64,000 bases of DNA from Zanthoxylum bungeanum (lineage: Eukaryota; Streptophyta; Magnoliopsida; Sapindales; Rutaceae): NCBI GenBank assembly GCA_019454045.1, contig SKCR01036751.1:1302001-1366000 (forward strand). The letters are read 5' to 3'. The first letter of the stretch is position 1. Every line of letters begins with the position of its first letter. A program made the position numbers and the translations under genes. Below, one piece after another: positions 21,691-32,369 of this stretch. The notes under the pieces are model-generated. The model was not told the DNA's origin, made no database searches, and was given only the letters and a program-made list of their open reading frames with translations.

Positions 21691-22729
21691 TGATAGACTC
21701 GTATTGACTGATATAAGTAATACTTGAGCCCTATATTATACGAGATAGTAATTTGTAAAAATTTGGACTAATTATAGACAATTTTATTTTCGCCTATATG
21801 GATGTATTTATATGTTCTGACATAATTGAGTCATGAAATAAATTAATTAGGTAATAATAATAATTATATATTAAAAAAATATGGTTAGTCTATATTTGAA
21901 ATACTAAGATTGCATCCTCTAGCCTCAATAATTTATGTTATTGTTTTAGAATCTAGTTTAATTGTCCAACCACTTCGTCTAATTTATTATTTTATTTTAC
22001 AGCTTGTATATTATTATTAGTATTGTTATTTCATTCTACTAAATTTATTTCTATGATCCGGATTCATCGGGTTAATTTATTATTTTGGCAGTCTTATACT
22101 TATGAGTAAATAATCATTTTTGTGAGAATGTGTCCATTCAAGTTTTTGATATAGTTATCGGAAAATATAATTTAATATATAAAATAATAATTTTTTGCTT
22201 TTCTTTCTTCTTTCATTATTATATTTTATATTTTTTGACTTTTTTTCTTCACCATTTTTTTTTTGTGTTAAATTTCTCTATTTTTGTCCTTTTTTTGACT
22301 TTTGTTTATATTTCTTTATCTATTTTAATTTTCTTTATTTTTGCTTTATTTTTAATATAATATGATTGATCCCATTATGTTTTAAATTAGACTAAATCTC
22401 GAGGAGGTTCAGTGATATTTCCACTACATTGTTATATATCTATCTCTTTTGAGAAAGCAATCTTGTACATTTTATTATCATTTATTGGTTGGACAGTGAA
22501 ATATGAAATTATGTCTCAGCCAAGAATTGGTTGATGTTCATTTATCAGGACTAGCCTGAATTTTGAGGTCCTAAGTAAATTCTTAGAATTAGGTCCATAC
22601 TGATAAAAAATTAAATTAAATATTTAAATTAAATTATACATTTAAAAAGTAAAATTTTTTTAAAAAAATTTATAACACTAATTTTTGATAAATTTTTTAG
22701 TCCTATCCGACCGTTTATTTCACCGCCAC
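21691..22729. other. AT-rich intergenic DNA, no gene
   Basis: Strongly AT-rich, with T-rich tracts at 22190-22370 that produce chance Phe/Leu/Ile-rich ORFs. No recognisable gene, RNA or element end. Confidence 0.6.
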
Positions 22730-23607
22730 TGACAAGTAAATATTTTTGTTAAAAGCGAGGGTCATCCATCGATTCTATGTTTTATGATCTAAAGGACCTA
22801 GGAGCCAAGGAAAAGAGCTAATTATAAGATTAAAAAAAAAGTATGACAGAGATTTTAAGGATAAATTTCTCTTTAATCCCTAAAGTTTGAAATAATTATT
22901 CATTAAGTCAATTGTTTTATAACAATTATGTATCTAAAATGTTAATGTTATTAGTTATTACTTATGTGGTTGTGGAATATTAATTTTCAAGAGTAAAATA
23001 TAATAATATTTGTAATAAACAGCTGGCGGGTCTTGTCATTTGTATTTTTAAAAATATATGAACAACCGACGGACTGGTAGATAAGGAAGGATAAATTATT
23101 TGAGTAAAAAATGTTGAATTTTTTTTTTTTTTTTTAATGGAGGATATTCGATTTTATGCTTCATTGACAAGTATAGGTTTTTGTTAAAAGCTAGGGTCAT
23201 CAATCCATTCAATTTTGATGGCTGGCATGGCATATAAGTCTCGTTTGATCTATAATGAGTTTGATTTATAATGGGATTATAAAATTATATTTTGGTCAAA
23301 ATATAATTTTTAATGCTAAAAAATTATAATTATTAATCGTGATTTCTCTTAAAATTTGAATTTTATAAAAAAAAATAGATTTTTTGACTTTGACTCACTA
23401 TTTAAATATTAAAAAGTAGCACCGCAATTACCAAATAGAATATTAAAGATCAAACATGCACAAGAAAAGCTAAAAATAAATTATTTAAGGATCTACATGT
23501 AGTAATGATCTCAAGAACAAGGATCCAAGAAAAAAATGCTCATAATAAGATTGCAAAAGGAAATGAAATGGATGTTAAAATTTAATGATTCTCTATATAT
23601 ATATATA
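22730..23607. repeat. Duplicated UGT spacer blocks
   Basis: 22730-23000 matches 24530-24882 and 15003-15330. 23137-23335 (TTTTATGCTTCATTGACAAG, TTTTGGTCAAAATATAATTTT) matches 14196-14395. No gene is present. The order of blocks differs from the 14-15 kb spacer, so duplication was followed by rearrangement. Confidence 0.8.
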
Positions 23608-23761
23608 TTGGAAACGTTAGACATTATGCTGTCAAATCATCCGATCCGGGTTTAAGCGGAGCATGTATAACTCCGGCTGTCTCAAACTCTTACAAGAAAC
23701 ATACCTTATGGATTCGAACACAGGACTTAAAAGACCGGATTATGAGCTCTACACCACCAAA

Positions 23762-23765
<4 letters not shown>
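23608..23765 (-). mobile_element. tRNA-derived SINE, copy d
   Basis: The minus strand has a TTTGGTGGTGTAGAGCTC box A region, GTGTTCGAATCC box B, TTTCTTGTAAGAGTTTGAGA and an end GTCTAACGTTTCC. Its closest relative by eye is copy f at 27.7 kb. Confidence 0.7.

Positions 23766-23808
<43 letters not shown>
23764..23808. repeat. (AT)n microsatellite
   Basis: About 22 uninterrupted AT units directly beside the 5' end of SINE copy d. Confidence 0.95.
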
Positions 23809-23811
<3 letters not shown>

Positions 23812-23893
23812 TTATATATTATAAAAGTATTGGGTTGATATTGGATCTTGTAGTTCATTAGGAAAAGAGTTGAACTATTTGTCGGTGTTCTCT

Positions 23894-24052
23894 GAAACGT
23901 TGGAAATTCCACAGTTAAATTACATGACCCGAGCTTAAGCGAAGTAAGTAAGACCCCCGATTTTCCTAATCTCTTATAAAAAATACACCCTCTGAATTTG
24001 AACTCATGACCTGATAATCAAATCTTAAGTCTTTTACCAACAAACCAGTCGG
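23894..24052 (-). mobile_element. tRNA-derived SINE, copy e
   Basis: Minus strand: CTGGTTTGTTGGTAAAAGAC (box A), GAGTTCAAATTCAG (box B, two changes), TTTTTTATAAGAGATTAGG and an end GAATTTCCAACGTTTC. It is fused to a UGT N-terminal fragment at 24053, the same arrangement as copy c at 14.4 kb. Confidence 0.7.
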
Positions 24053-24212
24053 GGACAAACACATCTGGTGATGCCATTTCCAGCACAAGGCCATGATGGG
24101 CCACCGATGAAATTGTCAACAAAGATTGCTGAGCATGGAATCAAGGTCACATTTGTTAGCACCGAGCTTATGCAGTCCAAAATCATGGCTTCAATGCCAC
24201 AAAGTGAAATGT
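24053..24212 (+). pseudogene. UGT N-terminal fragment 2
   Basis: The frame encodes HIWCMPFPAQGHDGPPMKLS, TKIAEHGIKVTFVSTEL and MQSKIMASMPQ. It matches about residues 6-53 of the intact gene at 25519 almost exactly, keeping the PAQGH motif. There is no start codon in place and homology ends near 24212, giving way to spacer sequence. It is a sister of the fragment at 14567 because both begin at the same codon beside a SINE. It is 1.3 kb upstream of the intact gene and not translatable as an enzyme. Confidence 0.87.
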
Positions 24213-24529
24213 GTAAGGTTTTAGGGTTAGCATAAAAGTATTTATGTGATTTTAATTTATATTCTACACTTAAAATTTAATTTAATTTATTTTTAAAAAA
24301 TTTATGACACTAATTTTTTATAAAAAATTTGGAGTCCTATCCGACCGCTTATTTTTTTCAAAAATGATATACTTACACACACTTATCCCTAAAGTTTTCT
24401 CAATCCTCTCACTGTGGCTACAATGATTTACTGTAGCTCGCTGTAACTACAGAAAGTTGGAAAAATTTTAGGGATAAATGTGTATAAGTATATCATTGTT
24501 CTATTTTTTTTTTTTTTTTTTGTCTTTGT

Positions 24530-24882
24530 CATTGACAAGTAAATATTTTTATTAAAAGTGAGGTCATCCATCAATTCCATTTTTTATGGCCGAAATACTT
24601 GGTAAATATCAAATATGCAATACAAAAACTCAAAATCAATCATGTATAATGATCTAAAGAACTAGGAGCCAATTGGAAAAGAGGCCCATAATAAGATTAA
24701 AAAAAAAAAAGTATGACAGAGAATTTAAGGATAAATTTCTCTTTAATCCCTAAAGTTTAAAATAATTATTCATTTAGTCAATTGTTTTATGACAATTATG
24801 TATCTAAAATGTTAATGTTATTACTTATGTGGTCGTTGAATATTAATTTTCAAGAGTAAAATATAATAATATTTGTAATATA
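24530..24882. repeat. Duplicated UGT spacer block
   Basis: Same orientation match to 22730-23000 and 15003-15330 (TCATCCATCAATTCCAT, GTATGACAGAGA, CTTTAATCCCTAAAGTTT, ATTATGTATCTAAAATGTTA). Non-coding. Confidence 0.82.
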
Positions 24883-24964
24883 AAACTTAAAATGTAAATA
24901 AGTTTGACAAATAAGTGAAAAGTAGATGATAATTAAGCACATCTCAATGAAAACATGCCTACAA

Positions 24965-25090
24965 ACACTGATTAGGTGCTTGTTAGCTTCATCGGTAAAA
25001 ACTACTTTGGGATGGTATGGGGTTTTGAGTTTAAACCTTGCATATATTTATGTGAAATGAATTGAGTTGCCATCAGATTATGAAAGTGTT
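24965..25090 (+). mobile_element. Possible degenerate tRNA-derived SINE on + strand
   Basis: TTAGCTTCATCGGTAAAAAC resembles a tRNA box A, and GAGTTTAAACC about 34 bases on resembles box B with two changes. The sequence is unrelated to the minus-strand SINE family above. Ends could not be set, so this is tentative. Confidence 0.35.
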
Positions 25091-25518
25091 ATATAAGATT
25101 TTGTTTAGCCTTGGAGACTAAATGAATATTTACCCAGTTAAAATCAGTAATCCGTCTATTAGCGGCATAATCAGTACATTGATTCTATCAGGTAAAATTT
25201 AATTTTTATAAAAAATGGTAAATATTTTTTATTTTAGCAAGGGAGAAATAAAATTATTTCATTATTAAATTTGTTTTTTTATTAATTTATAAGACACATT
25301 TTAATAAATTTTCAGATTGAATGAGAGTCACTATCATACTCGCCTCTTAATGGCTCCGCCACTATAGTCTATATTTTCAAAATGATGATGGTCTAATCAT
25401 AATTAAGCCAAATCACGAGGGAGTCCATTGATATTTTTTTTTAACTATTCTGCAGTATTAAACCAAATCATTAGTATTGCAGTTCTCACTAGGAAAAGAG
25501 TTGAAAAAAATTGCAATA

Positions 25519-27372
25519 ATGGGCAGGCAGCCGCATGTTCTGGTGATACCATTTCCAGCACAAGGCCATGCTGGGCCACTGATGAAATTATCAACAAAGA
25601 TTGCTGAGCATGGAATCAAGGTCACATTTGTCAGCACTGAGCTTATGCAGTCCAAAATCATGGCTTCAATGCCACAAACAAGTGAAAAGTCCAGCCGAAT
25701 AACGGTGGTTTCAATACCTGATGGATCGGAATCACCTGAAGCTGACGACAGTTTTGACAAAGTGAGAGAGAATATGTTAAGGGTGATGCCAGGCTGCTTG
25801 AAGAACTTGATTGAGAAGATTAACAAATCGAATGATTGTGACTGCGAGCAGAATCAAATCAGTTGTGTAATTGCTGACATGAATGTTGGCTGGGCACTAG
25901 AAGTTGCCGAGCAGATGGGAATTGCTAGAGCTGCAGTCATTCCTTATGGACCACCACACTTGGCCCTGCTACTTCTTATTCCTAAACTTCTTGAGGCTGG
26001 ACTTTTAGATTCTAATGGTAAGTTCTAAATAAATATTTTACCATTTCATTTTATTACTTCATGCAACACCTTGAGAACAATATGTCCTTCAGTTAAAAAA
26101 AAAAAAAAAAAACGATTTTTTAGCTTATAGTTGGATTATTTGTGTATGTAGTAGTAATAAATTGGCTACTTTTTGGAGCAGAAGGGAGGTAAAAATATTT
26201 TTGGATTTTCTAAAATACAAATACCATTAGGATTAGTATTTAAGTATGAGATATAACCCTAATTGATAGGATAAGTCCTCATGATATCCTTAAAATTTAC
26301 TATCATTTTTATATTTTGAGATATTTGATCATAATATAATATTATAATAAAGAAAATTATGGTCTTTTGACCATTACTTATTTAGGATTATAATAAAAAA
26401 AAAATTATTGTCCTTGACCACTGTTTATCGCCAAGATCCTACAAAAATTTGATCTAATGATTGAATTGTTGGGATGCAGGAAAAGCAATGACTGAAGAGC
26501 TGATCTCACTATCAGAGCAAACTCTTCCCTGGAACAAGAACCAGTATTCATGGAGCTTCCCAAGCCAACCACATACGGAGAAGATATTCTTTCGATTATA
26601 TCCTACCATTGCCCCACATTTCAAAATTTCAAACTGGGTTCTTAACAACTCAGTTTATGAACTCGACTCGGCGGCCTGTGACCTGATTCCCAACATCTTA
26701 ACCGTTGGTCCGTTATTAACAAGCAATCATTCGGAGCATTTAACTATAAACTTCTGGCCTGAGGACTCAACTTGCTTAAGCTGGCTTGATGAACAAGCAA
26801 TAGGCTCAGTCATTTATGTTGCATTTGGCAGCGTTGCGGTCTTAAGCCAACAACAATTTGAAGAACTGGCACTGGGCCTTGAATCCTTAAACCAGCCGTT
26901 TTTGTGGGTCGTTCGACCGGATTTGATGAATAAATCTCAGGCTAAATTCCCAGATGGATTTGCTGAGAGGGTTTCGGATCGTGGGAAAATTGTCAAATGG
27001 GCACCTCAAGAAAATGTATTGGCTCATCCTTCTGTTGCTTGTTTCTTAAGTCACTGTGGATGGAATTCGACGATGGAAGGTATAAGCATGGGAGTTCCTT
27101 TTCTGTGTTGGCCTTACTATGCGGATCAATTTCAGAACAGAAATTATATTTGTGATGCTTGGAAAATCGGATTACAATTTTCTCCAGATGAAAATGGGAT
27201 CATAACGAGGCAAGAAGTTCAGAAAAAGGTGAAAGCATTGCTGAATGATAATTGTATTAAAGGAAATTCACTGAAACTGAAGGAAATTGCTTGGAAGAGT
27301 CTTGCTGATGGTGGATCTTCATTCAGAAATTTTGAAAGCTTTATTACACAGATAAAAGCATTAGGATGTTAG
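25519..27372 (+). CDS. UGT83A1-like UDP-glycosyltransferase, intact gene 2 (463 aa)
   Basis: Exons 25519-26017 and 26480-27372 flank a 462-base GT-AG intron at exactly the same Gly codon as in gene 1; exon 2 has the same length (893 bases) in both. The start is the ATG of MGRQPHVLVIPFPAQGH. Catalytic dyad: His17 (PAQGH) and Asp120 (CVIAD). PSPG box at about residues 340-383, WAPQENVLAHP through HCGWNS to ADQ, with all key residues. Predicted role: cytosolic transfer of glucose or similar sugar to an unknown acceptor. It is a close tandem paralogue of the gene at 15880; the four-residue length difference lies in exon 1 linker segments. The larger intron includes an A run near 26095-26111 and probably extra inserted DNA. 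AATAAA lies at 27403-27408, at the same place as in gene 1. No frame damage is visible. Confidence 0.93.
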
Positions 27373-27662
27373 TTTCCAGCTGTTATTCTAAAATGAATTT
27401 ATAATAAAGATGCTTCCAAAAACTATGAAAAATAAATTATCATAAATCATTTTCACTTTATCAAACTAATTAATATTTACAAAATATTTGTTTACTCGAA
27501 CGGGATACTCAAAAAGAGCTCTTGAACAAGCAAAAAGTAAAACATTTTTTTGGGATGTCGTTCGGATATAGTAGCATGACTCATTAATAATCATATGAAA
27601 ATAGTACTATGAAAGAAGGAACAATTACGATCATTAAAGCAATGAACAATTGATACTTTTTC
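27373..27662. other. 3' flank of UGT gene 2
   Basis: The first 80 bases match the 3' flank of gene 1. The rest has no gene. Confidence 0.6.
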
Positions 27663-27846
27663 TTTTTTTTTTTTGGAATAATTGAAAATTTTGACGCCAA
27701 ATCACCACTTTCGAGTTTAAGCGGAGCAGGTAAAACTTTCGACTGTCACAAGCTCTTACAAGAAGCACATCATTTTGATTCGAACTCAAGACCTGGAGAT
27801 CGAGTCCTGAACCCTACACTATCAAGCCATTTCCTTTTGGGGACGA
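27663..27846 (-). mobile_element. tRNA-derived SINE, copy f
   Basis: Minus strand: GGCTTGATAGTGTAGGGTTC (box A region), GAGTTCGAATC (box B), GTGCTTCTTGTAAGAGCTTG, CCTGCTCCGCTTAAACTCG and a 3' A run (T run at 27663-27674 on +). It has the clearest full-length layout of the family with copy a. Confidence 0.72.
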
Positions 27847-28229
27847 ATAATTGCTACCTTACCTAAGGCAATATAAAATTTTCTTAATAAAATTATAACT
27901 ATTGCCGATTATTTTAAAAGTCACAGCATTATAAAATTGGCAAAACCACTTAATTTATATAATCTTGAAATTACATAAATTCAGGCACAACATTCACAAT
28001 ATATGGCAGGCATGTAACTAAAGTAAGTGCATATGTGATTACATTAAATTATATCTCTTTGAAGCTTAACAAATAATACAAATATTTCGGCAGGTTATTC
28101 CTTTAATGAATGCAATCTTGTGCATTTTATTTTCATAACTGGACAAAGAAATACTAGTCAGTAAAGGATTAATGCTATCTTCAAAGGAGAAAAGTGGAGG
28201 AGACGTTTATATAGGAGGTGGTTAGTTGA
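27847..28229. other. Intergenic, no gene seen
   Basis: AT-rich sequence up to the 5' LTR of Copia element A. Nothing recognisable. Confidence 0.55.
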
Positions 28230-28588
28230 TCTAATATCCAACTTGCATTATTTGCATGAACATAATTGTCAATGATAGGTTCCCACCATTGTCAAAAGAG
28301 AGATCATCACCTTTTGACAATTGTGCAAAATACCAAAATACCTTTAGGTGGAGATGTTACATTTTCATCAAATTAGGGAGTGATTGGTGGGCACTGTAGA
28401 GCCAAACTTTGGCTATAAATTCTGAATTTGGTTGTAAGCTCAATGCATCACAAAGTGTGTGTTCAGAGAGTGTTAAGTGAGGTTTTTGATTTGTAAAGTT
28501 TAAACACATGTATTCTATTCTTGTAAGTAATAGAAACGATTTCGGTTTTTCCTCAAACACATTCTAGAGTGATCAGAGAATCACAACA
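28230..28588 (+). repeat. 5' LTR of Copia A
   Basis: The first 60 bases (ATATCCAACTTGCATTATTT onward) match the 3' LTR start at 60437. It ends ATCACAACA just before the primer-binding site, giving about 359 bp. The first dinucleotide is TC rather than the TG seen in the 3' copy. Confidence 0.85.
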
Positions 28589-28590
28589 AG

Positions 28591-28603
28591 TGGTATCAGG
28601 AGC
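28591..28603 (+). other. Primer-binding site of Copia A
   Basis: TGGTATCAGGAGC lies two bases after the LTR. It differs from the initiator tRNA-Met complement TGGTATCAGAGC by an extra G. This is the usual Copia primer site. Confidence 0.8.
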
Positions 28604-28849
28604 TGTGGTTCTACTTTGGGGTCGTAAAACCGAAGAACGAAACTCGGTTCGGAAAATTCAGGTTCCGGAAAAGTTGTCAAAAATCATTTTTGAGAATACC
28701 ATCAGTTATTTCACGTCGAGACGAGTTCGGTGGTATTTTCCGGCGATCAAACGGAGGTCCGAGGAGACCACACGCGCCCTCACGCGCCGGAGAGTGAAGC
28801 CCCAGTCGCGACACGCGCCCCACACGGTGATCCAAGGTTGAAGAAGATT

Positions 28850-29015
28850 ACGTGGCGCCATGTCAGCGCCACACCAGCTTAAACTGCCACATCATCATCC
28901 ACGTCATCACACAGTCAGCTGCCACGTCATCGGCCACGTCATCGACATGTGTCAAACACGTCAGCAAGCCGGTCCCACTTTTGCCATCTCAGCAGACACG
29001 TGTCAGCCACGTCAG
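28850..29015 (+). repeat. CACGTCA-rich leader of Copia A
   Basis: Five copies of CACGTCA plus ACACGTGTCAG occur between the primer-binding site and gag. ACGT-core motifs of this kind are bZIP sites in host promoters. Here they lie in the untranslated leader. A regulatory role is a guess. Confidence 0.55.
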
Positions 29016-29234
29016 TAATCCTGATAAATTTCACTGAGTCCCTGAAGTCTTTGAAATTTACAATTTAGCCCCATAATTTTTAGAAATTCACAAATTAGTC
29101 ACTGAGTCGGATTTGGACCAACGAAGTGTCTAATCCACCATTTTCGATCGTTCCGGACGCAACAGTAATCTCCGATTTATGAAATTCAGTCTCGATTTTA
29201 ATCTATTTTCATTTTAAATTTTTAAAAACTTAAA

Positions 29235-31319
29235 ATGGAAATGGAAGATTCCCCTTCGGGTGCAATGATCAAGCTGACAGCAACTAATTACTCCATCTGG
29301 AGACATCGGATGATAGATTATTTACACTGTAAAAATGTGTTTGATGTTATCGAGGTGAAGGGAGTGAGACCAGAATCTGTTATAGAGTATGACTTTAATA
29401 AACTCAATAACAGAACTCTGGGTCAGATTAGACAGTAGATCGGTCACAATGTCTTCAACCACGTAGCACATGATACAGATGCTTACAAAATGTGGAGGAA
29501 ATTGGAAGACATGTTCCAGGCCAAAACAGCTCGAAATAAAGCCTTAATCATGAGGCGTTTGGTGAACCTGAAGCTACAGAGTGGAACTTCCGTTGCGGAA
29601 CACACCAACGAGTTCCAAAGCCCGGTGAACCAATTATTTACAGTAGACATGCAACTGGCAGACGAAATTCAAGCCCTCTTACTACTCAGTTCTCTTCTTG
29701 ATAGTTGAGAGACACTGATGGTTACTCTCAACAACTCAGCTCCAAGAGGCAAACTCACCATGCCTATAGTTAAAGATGTCTTGTCAAATGAATAAGCCAG
29801 AAGAAAAGACGTGGGCTCAGATCAAACAGAAACCCTTGTCTCGGAGCATCGATGAACACAATAGGAGAAGAATCAAGGTAAATGGAGAGGCAGAAGCAAA
29901 AGTAGGGGTAAATCCAAGGACGAGAGAAAGCCTACATACAAGTGCTTCCATTGTGGCATAGAAGGCCACTTAAAGAAGAATAGCCGGAAACTGCAACGAC
30001 TAACGAGAGCGGGGACAAGGCAATAACCAGCTGAAGAAAAATGATGCGGAAACACTAGTAGTTACCACATGAGATGTAGCTATATGCTCCGGCCAGGAAG
30101 AAACATGCCTTCACACCGCAACTCAGGATGTCGAGTGGGTGGTAGATACTGCAGCATCCTACCACGTCACTCCTCACGGGAATTTCTTCACAACATACAA
30201 AGTATGAGACTTTGGAGCACTGAAGATGGGAAATACCAGTTCTTCTCAGATAGTGGGAATTTGTGAAATTCAGTTGCGGACAAATGCAGGGTATACAATA
30301 ACCTTGAAGGAGGTGGGACATGTTCCAGAACTTCGGCTAAACTTACTCTCAGGGGTAGCCATTGACAAACATGGTTATGCTAGCCACTTAAACAATGACA
30401 CTTGGAGAATGATAAAAGAAGCCATGGTCATCGCCCGATGACATATTTGTGGAGCTCTATACAATACTCATGTGAAGATTTGTGCAGAAAGCCTCAATAT
30501 AGCTGAACCGGAGGCTTCTCAGAATCTATGGCACCAGAGACTCGGTCACATGAGTGAAAGGAGGTTGTCTACCTTGACAAAGAATGATCTAATCTCTGTC
30601 TCCAAAAATACTGCACTGGATCCTTGCAATCACTGTCTTTTTGGTAAGCAACATATAGTCTCTTTCAATTTCTCTTATACAAGAAAATCAGAGTTACTCA
30701 GTCTGGTGTACTCTGATGTTTGTGGTCCATTTGAGGTAAATTCACTAGGCGGTAATAAATATTTTCTGAATTTTATTGACGATGCTTCTCGGAAAGTATG
30801 AGTGTATTTTTTGAAATCAAAAGATCAAGTCCTGGACTATTTCAAACTGTTCCATGACATGGTCGAGTGTGAAACATGGGAGAAACTGAAGTGCTTTCGC
30901 AAAGACAATATAGGCGAATACACTTCCAAGGAGTTCGATGCCTACTGCAGAAGTCACGGTATTCGACACGAAAGGATTGTTCCACGCATCCCACAACATA
31001 ATGGTGTCGCTGAAAGGATGAACCGCACCATTATGGAGAAAGTCAGAAGCATGATCAACATGTCTAAGTTGCCAAAGCCATTCTGAGGAGAAGCTGTTCG
31101 TGCCGCCTGCTACCTTATTAACAGATCACCGTCGGTTCCGTTGAACTTTGAAATTCCGGAGAAAGTATGGCATGGTAAGAATCTATCATATTCTCACCTT
31201 AGAACATTCGGTTGTTTAGCCTTTGCACACGTATACAAGGACCTCAGGCAGAAGCTCAATGCAATGACTACTACATGCATCTTCATAGGCTATAGAGACG
31301 AGGAATTTGGATACAAGCT
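29235..31319 (+). pseudogene. Copia A gag, protease and integrase (first half of polyprotein)
   Basis: The frame starts at the ATG of 29235 (MEMEDSPSGAMIKLTATNYS). The gag/UBN2 domain (MWRKLEDMFQAKTARNKA, LVNLKLQSGTSVAEH) is broken by stops near 29438 and 29706. A CCHC knuckle at about 29938 reads YKCFHCGIEGHLKKNS: the last Cys is Ser. The protease carries D-T-A-A-S at about 30147 in place of the usual D-S/T-G-A-S. GAG-pre-integrase (NLWHQRLGHMSERRL) and integrase core with YSDVCGPF, the RKDN block and QHNGVAERMNRT (D-D-E catalytic residues) follow. Stops at about 30441, 30801 and 31086 and frame changes inactivate it. Coding breaks at 31319, where element B is inserted between adjacent codons. 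Confidence 0.9.
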
Positions 31320-31724
31320 TGTTAGGGTTGGTGCTCAGAGTGCCAATCCGGATCGTATTTATGTCTGATTCATGAATATGAGTAATTCCATTTTCCATAA
31401 TATTACTTATTTATTGGTAGCACCTCTTGTCTTTTATACAAATATTCGATCTAATTACGATTGGATATTCAATTACGATTAGCTCGAAACTAAATATAAT
31501 TTTGTGATACGTGTATATTAGAAAAAGACCCTATGATTTATAACGTAGTGCGCAGTTACAATGTAGTTTGTAATTGACATTGGGATGTGTCACTATAAGT
31601 TGTATATCCTTAAATAAAGTTCATGGTCGATATTTACTAACACAGGTCGGTTAGTGGAATCCATTGAGACCAGTACATGTCGTATATCGTGACTATGTCC
31701 GATGGTTTCACTACAAGAATTAGA

Positions 31725-32180
31725 CCATTTAGCGTCGAATTATTTCGACGCCATAAGTGACGATTTCGACGCAAATTATATTTAGCGTCGAAAAAATTAG
31801 ACGCAAACAATGGACGATAAAATGTCGACGAAAACCAATTTTAGCGTCGAAATAAATAACTGCGACGCTAAAAAAATAGTATCCTGCGTCCAAGTTATTT
31901 CGACGCTAAAGTAAATTGTTCGACGCTATATTGTATATTTGGCGACGAAATATATCGACGCAAAAATTCTCACTTTTAGCGTCGAAATGTCTCGACGCTA
32001 ACGTATATTAAAAAAATATTATATGTAAGCTTACAGCGACCATTGTTGTTACTATTAGCGTCGAAACATTTCGACGCTAAAAGTGACTTTTAGCGTCGAA
32101 ACTTGTCGAGGCTAACGTATATTTAAAAAGTATTATATGTACCCATTTTTGATACTATTAGCGTCGAAATATTCGACGCT
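31725..32180. repeat. Left subterminal repeats of CACTA C
   Basis: About fifteen copies of TAGCGTCGAA or its complement TTCGACGCTA in both orientations, often as close inverted pairs able to form hairpins. In En/Spm elements such repeats bind the TnpA product. No gene here. Confidence 0.9.
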
Positions 32181-32369
32181 AAAAGTAAAAATTTTATTTT
32201 TTTAAAAATTAGTAATTTACTTAATTTTTGGTCTAAAATATTTAATTTAGTTGAAAAAAAATGTAATTAATGACGAAATATTATATTGAAATTATTTTAG
32301 AAAAAAGAAATATTATATTAAATTTATTTGTTCAAAATGTTTATACAAAACCAAATATAAAATTAATTG

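Noticed and set aside
22130..22360. Phe/Leu/Ile-rich ORF resembling a membrane protein
   Set aside because: Pure consequence of T-rich DNA; no start context or homologue pattern.
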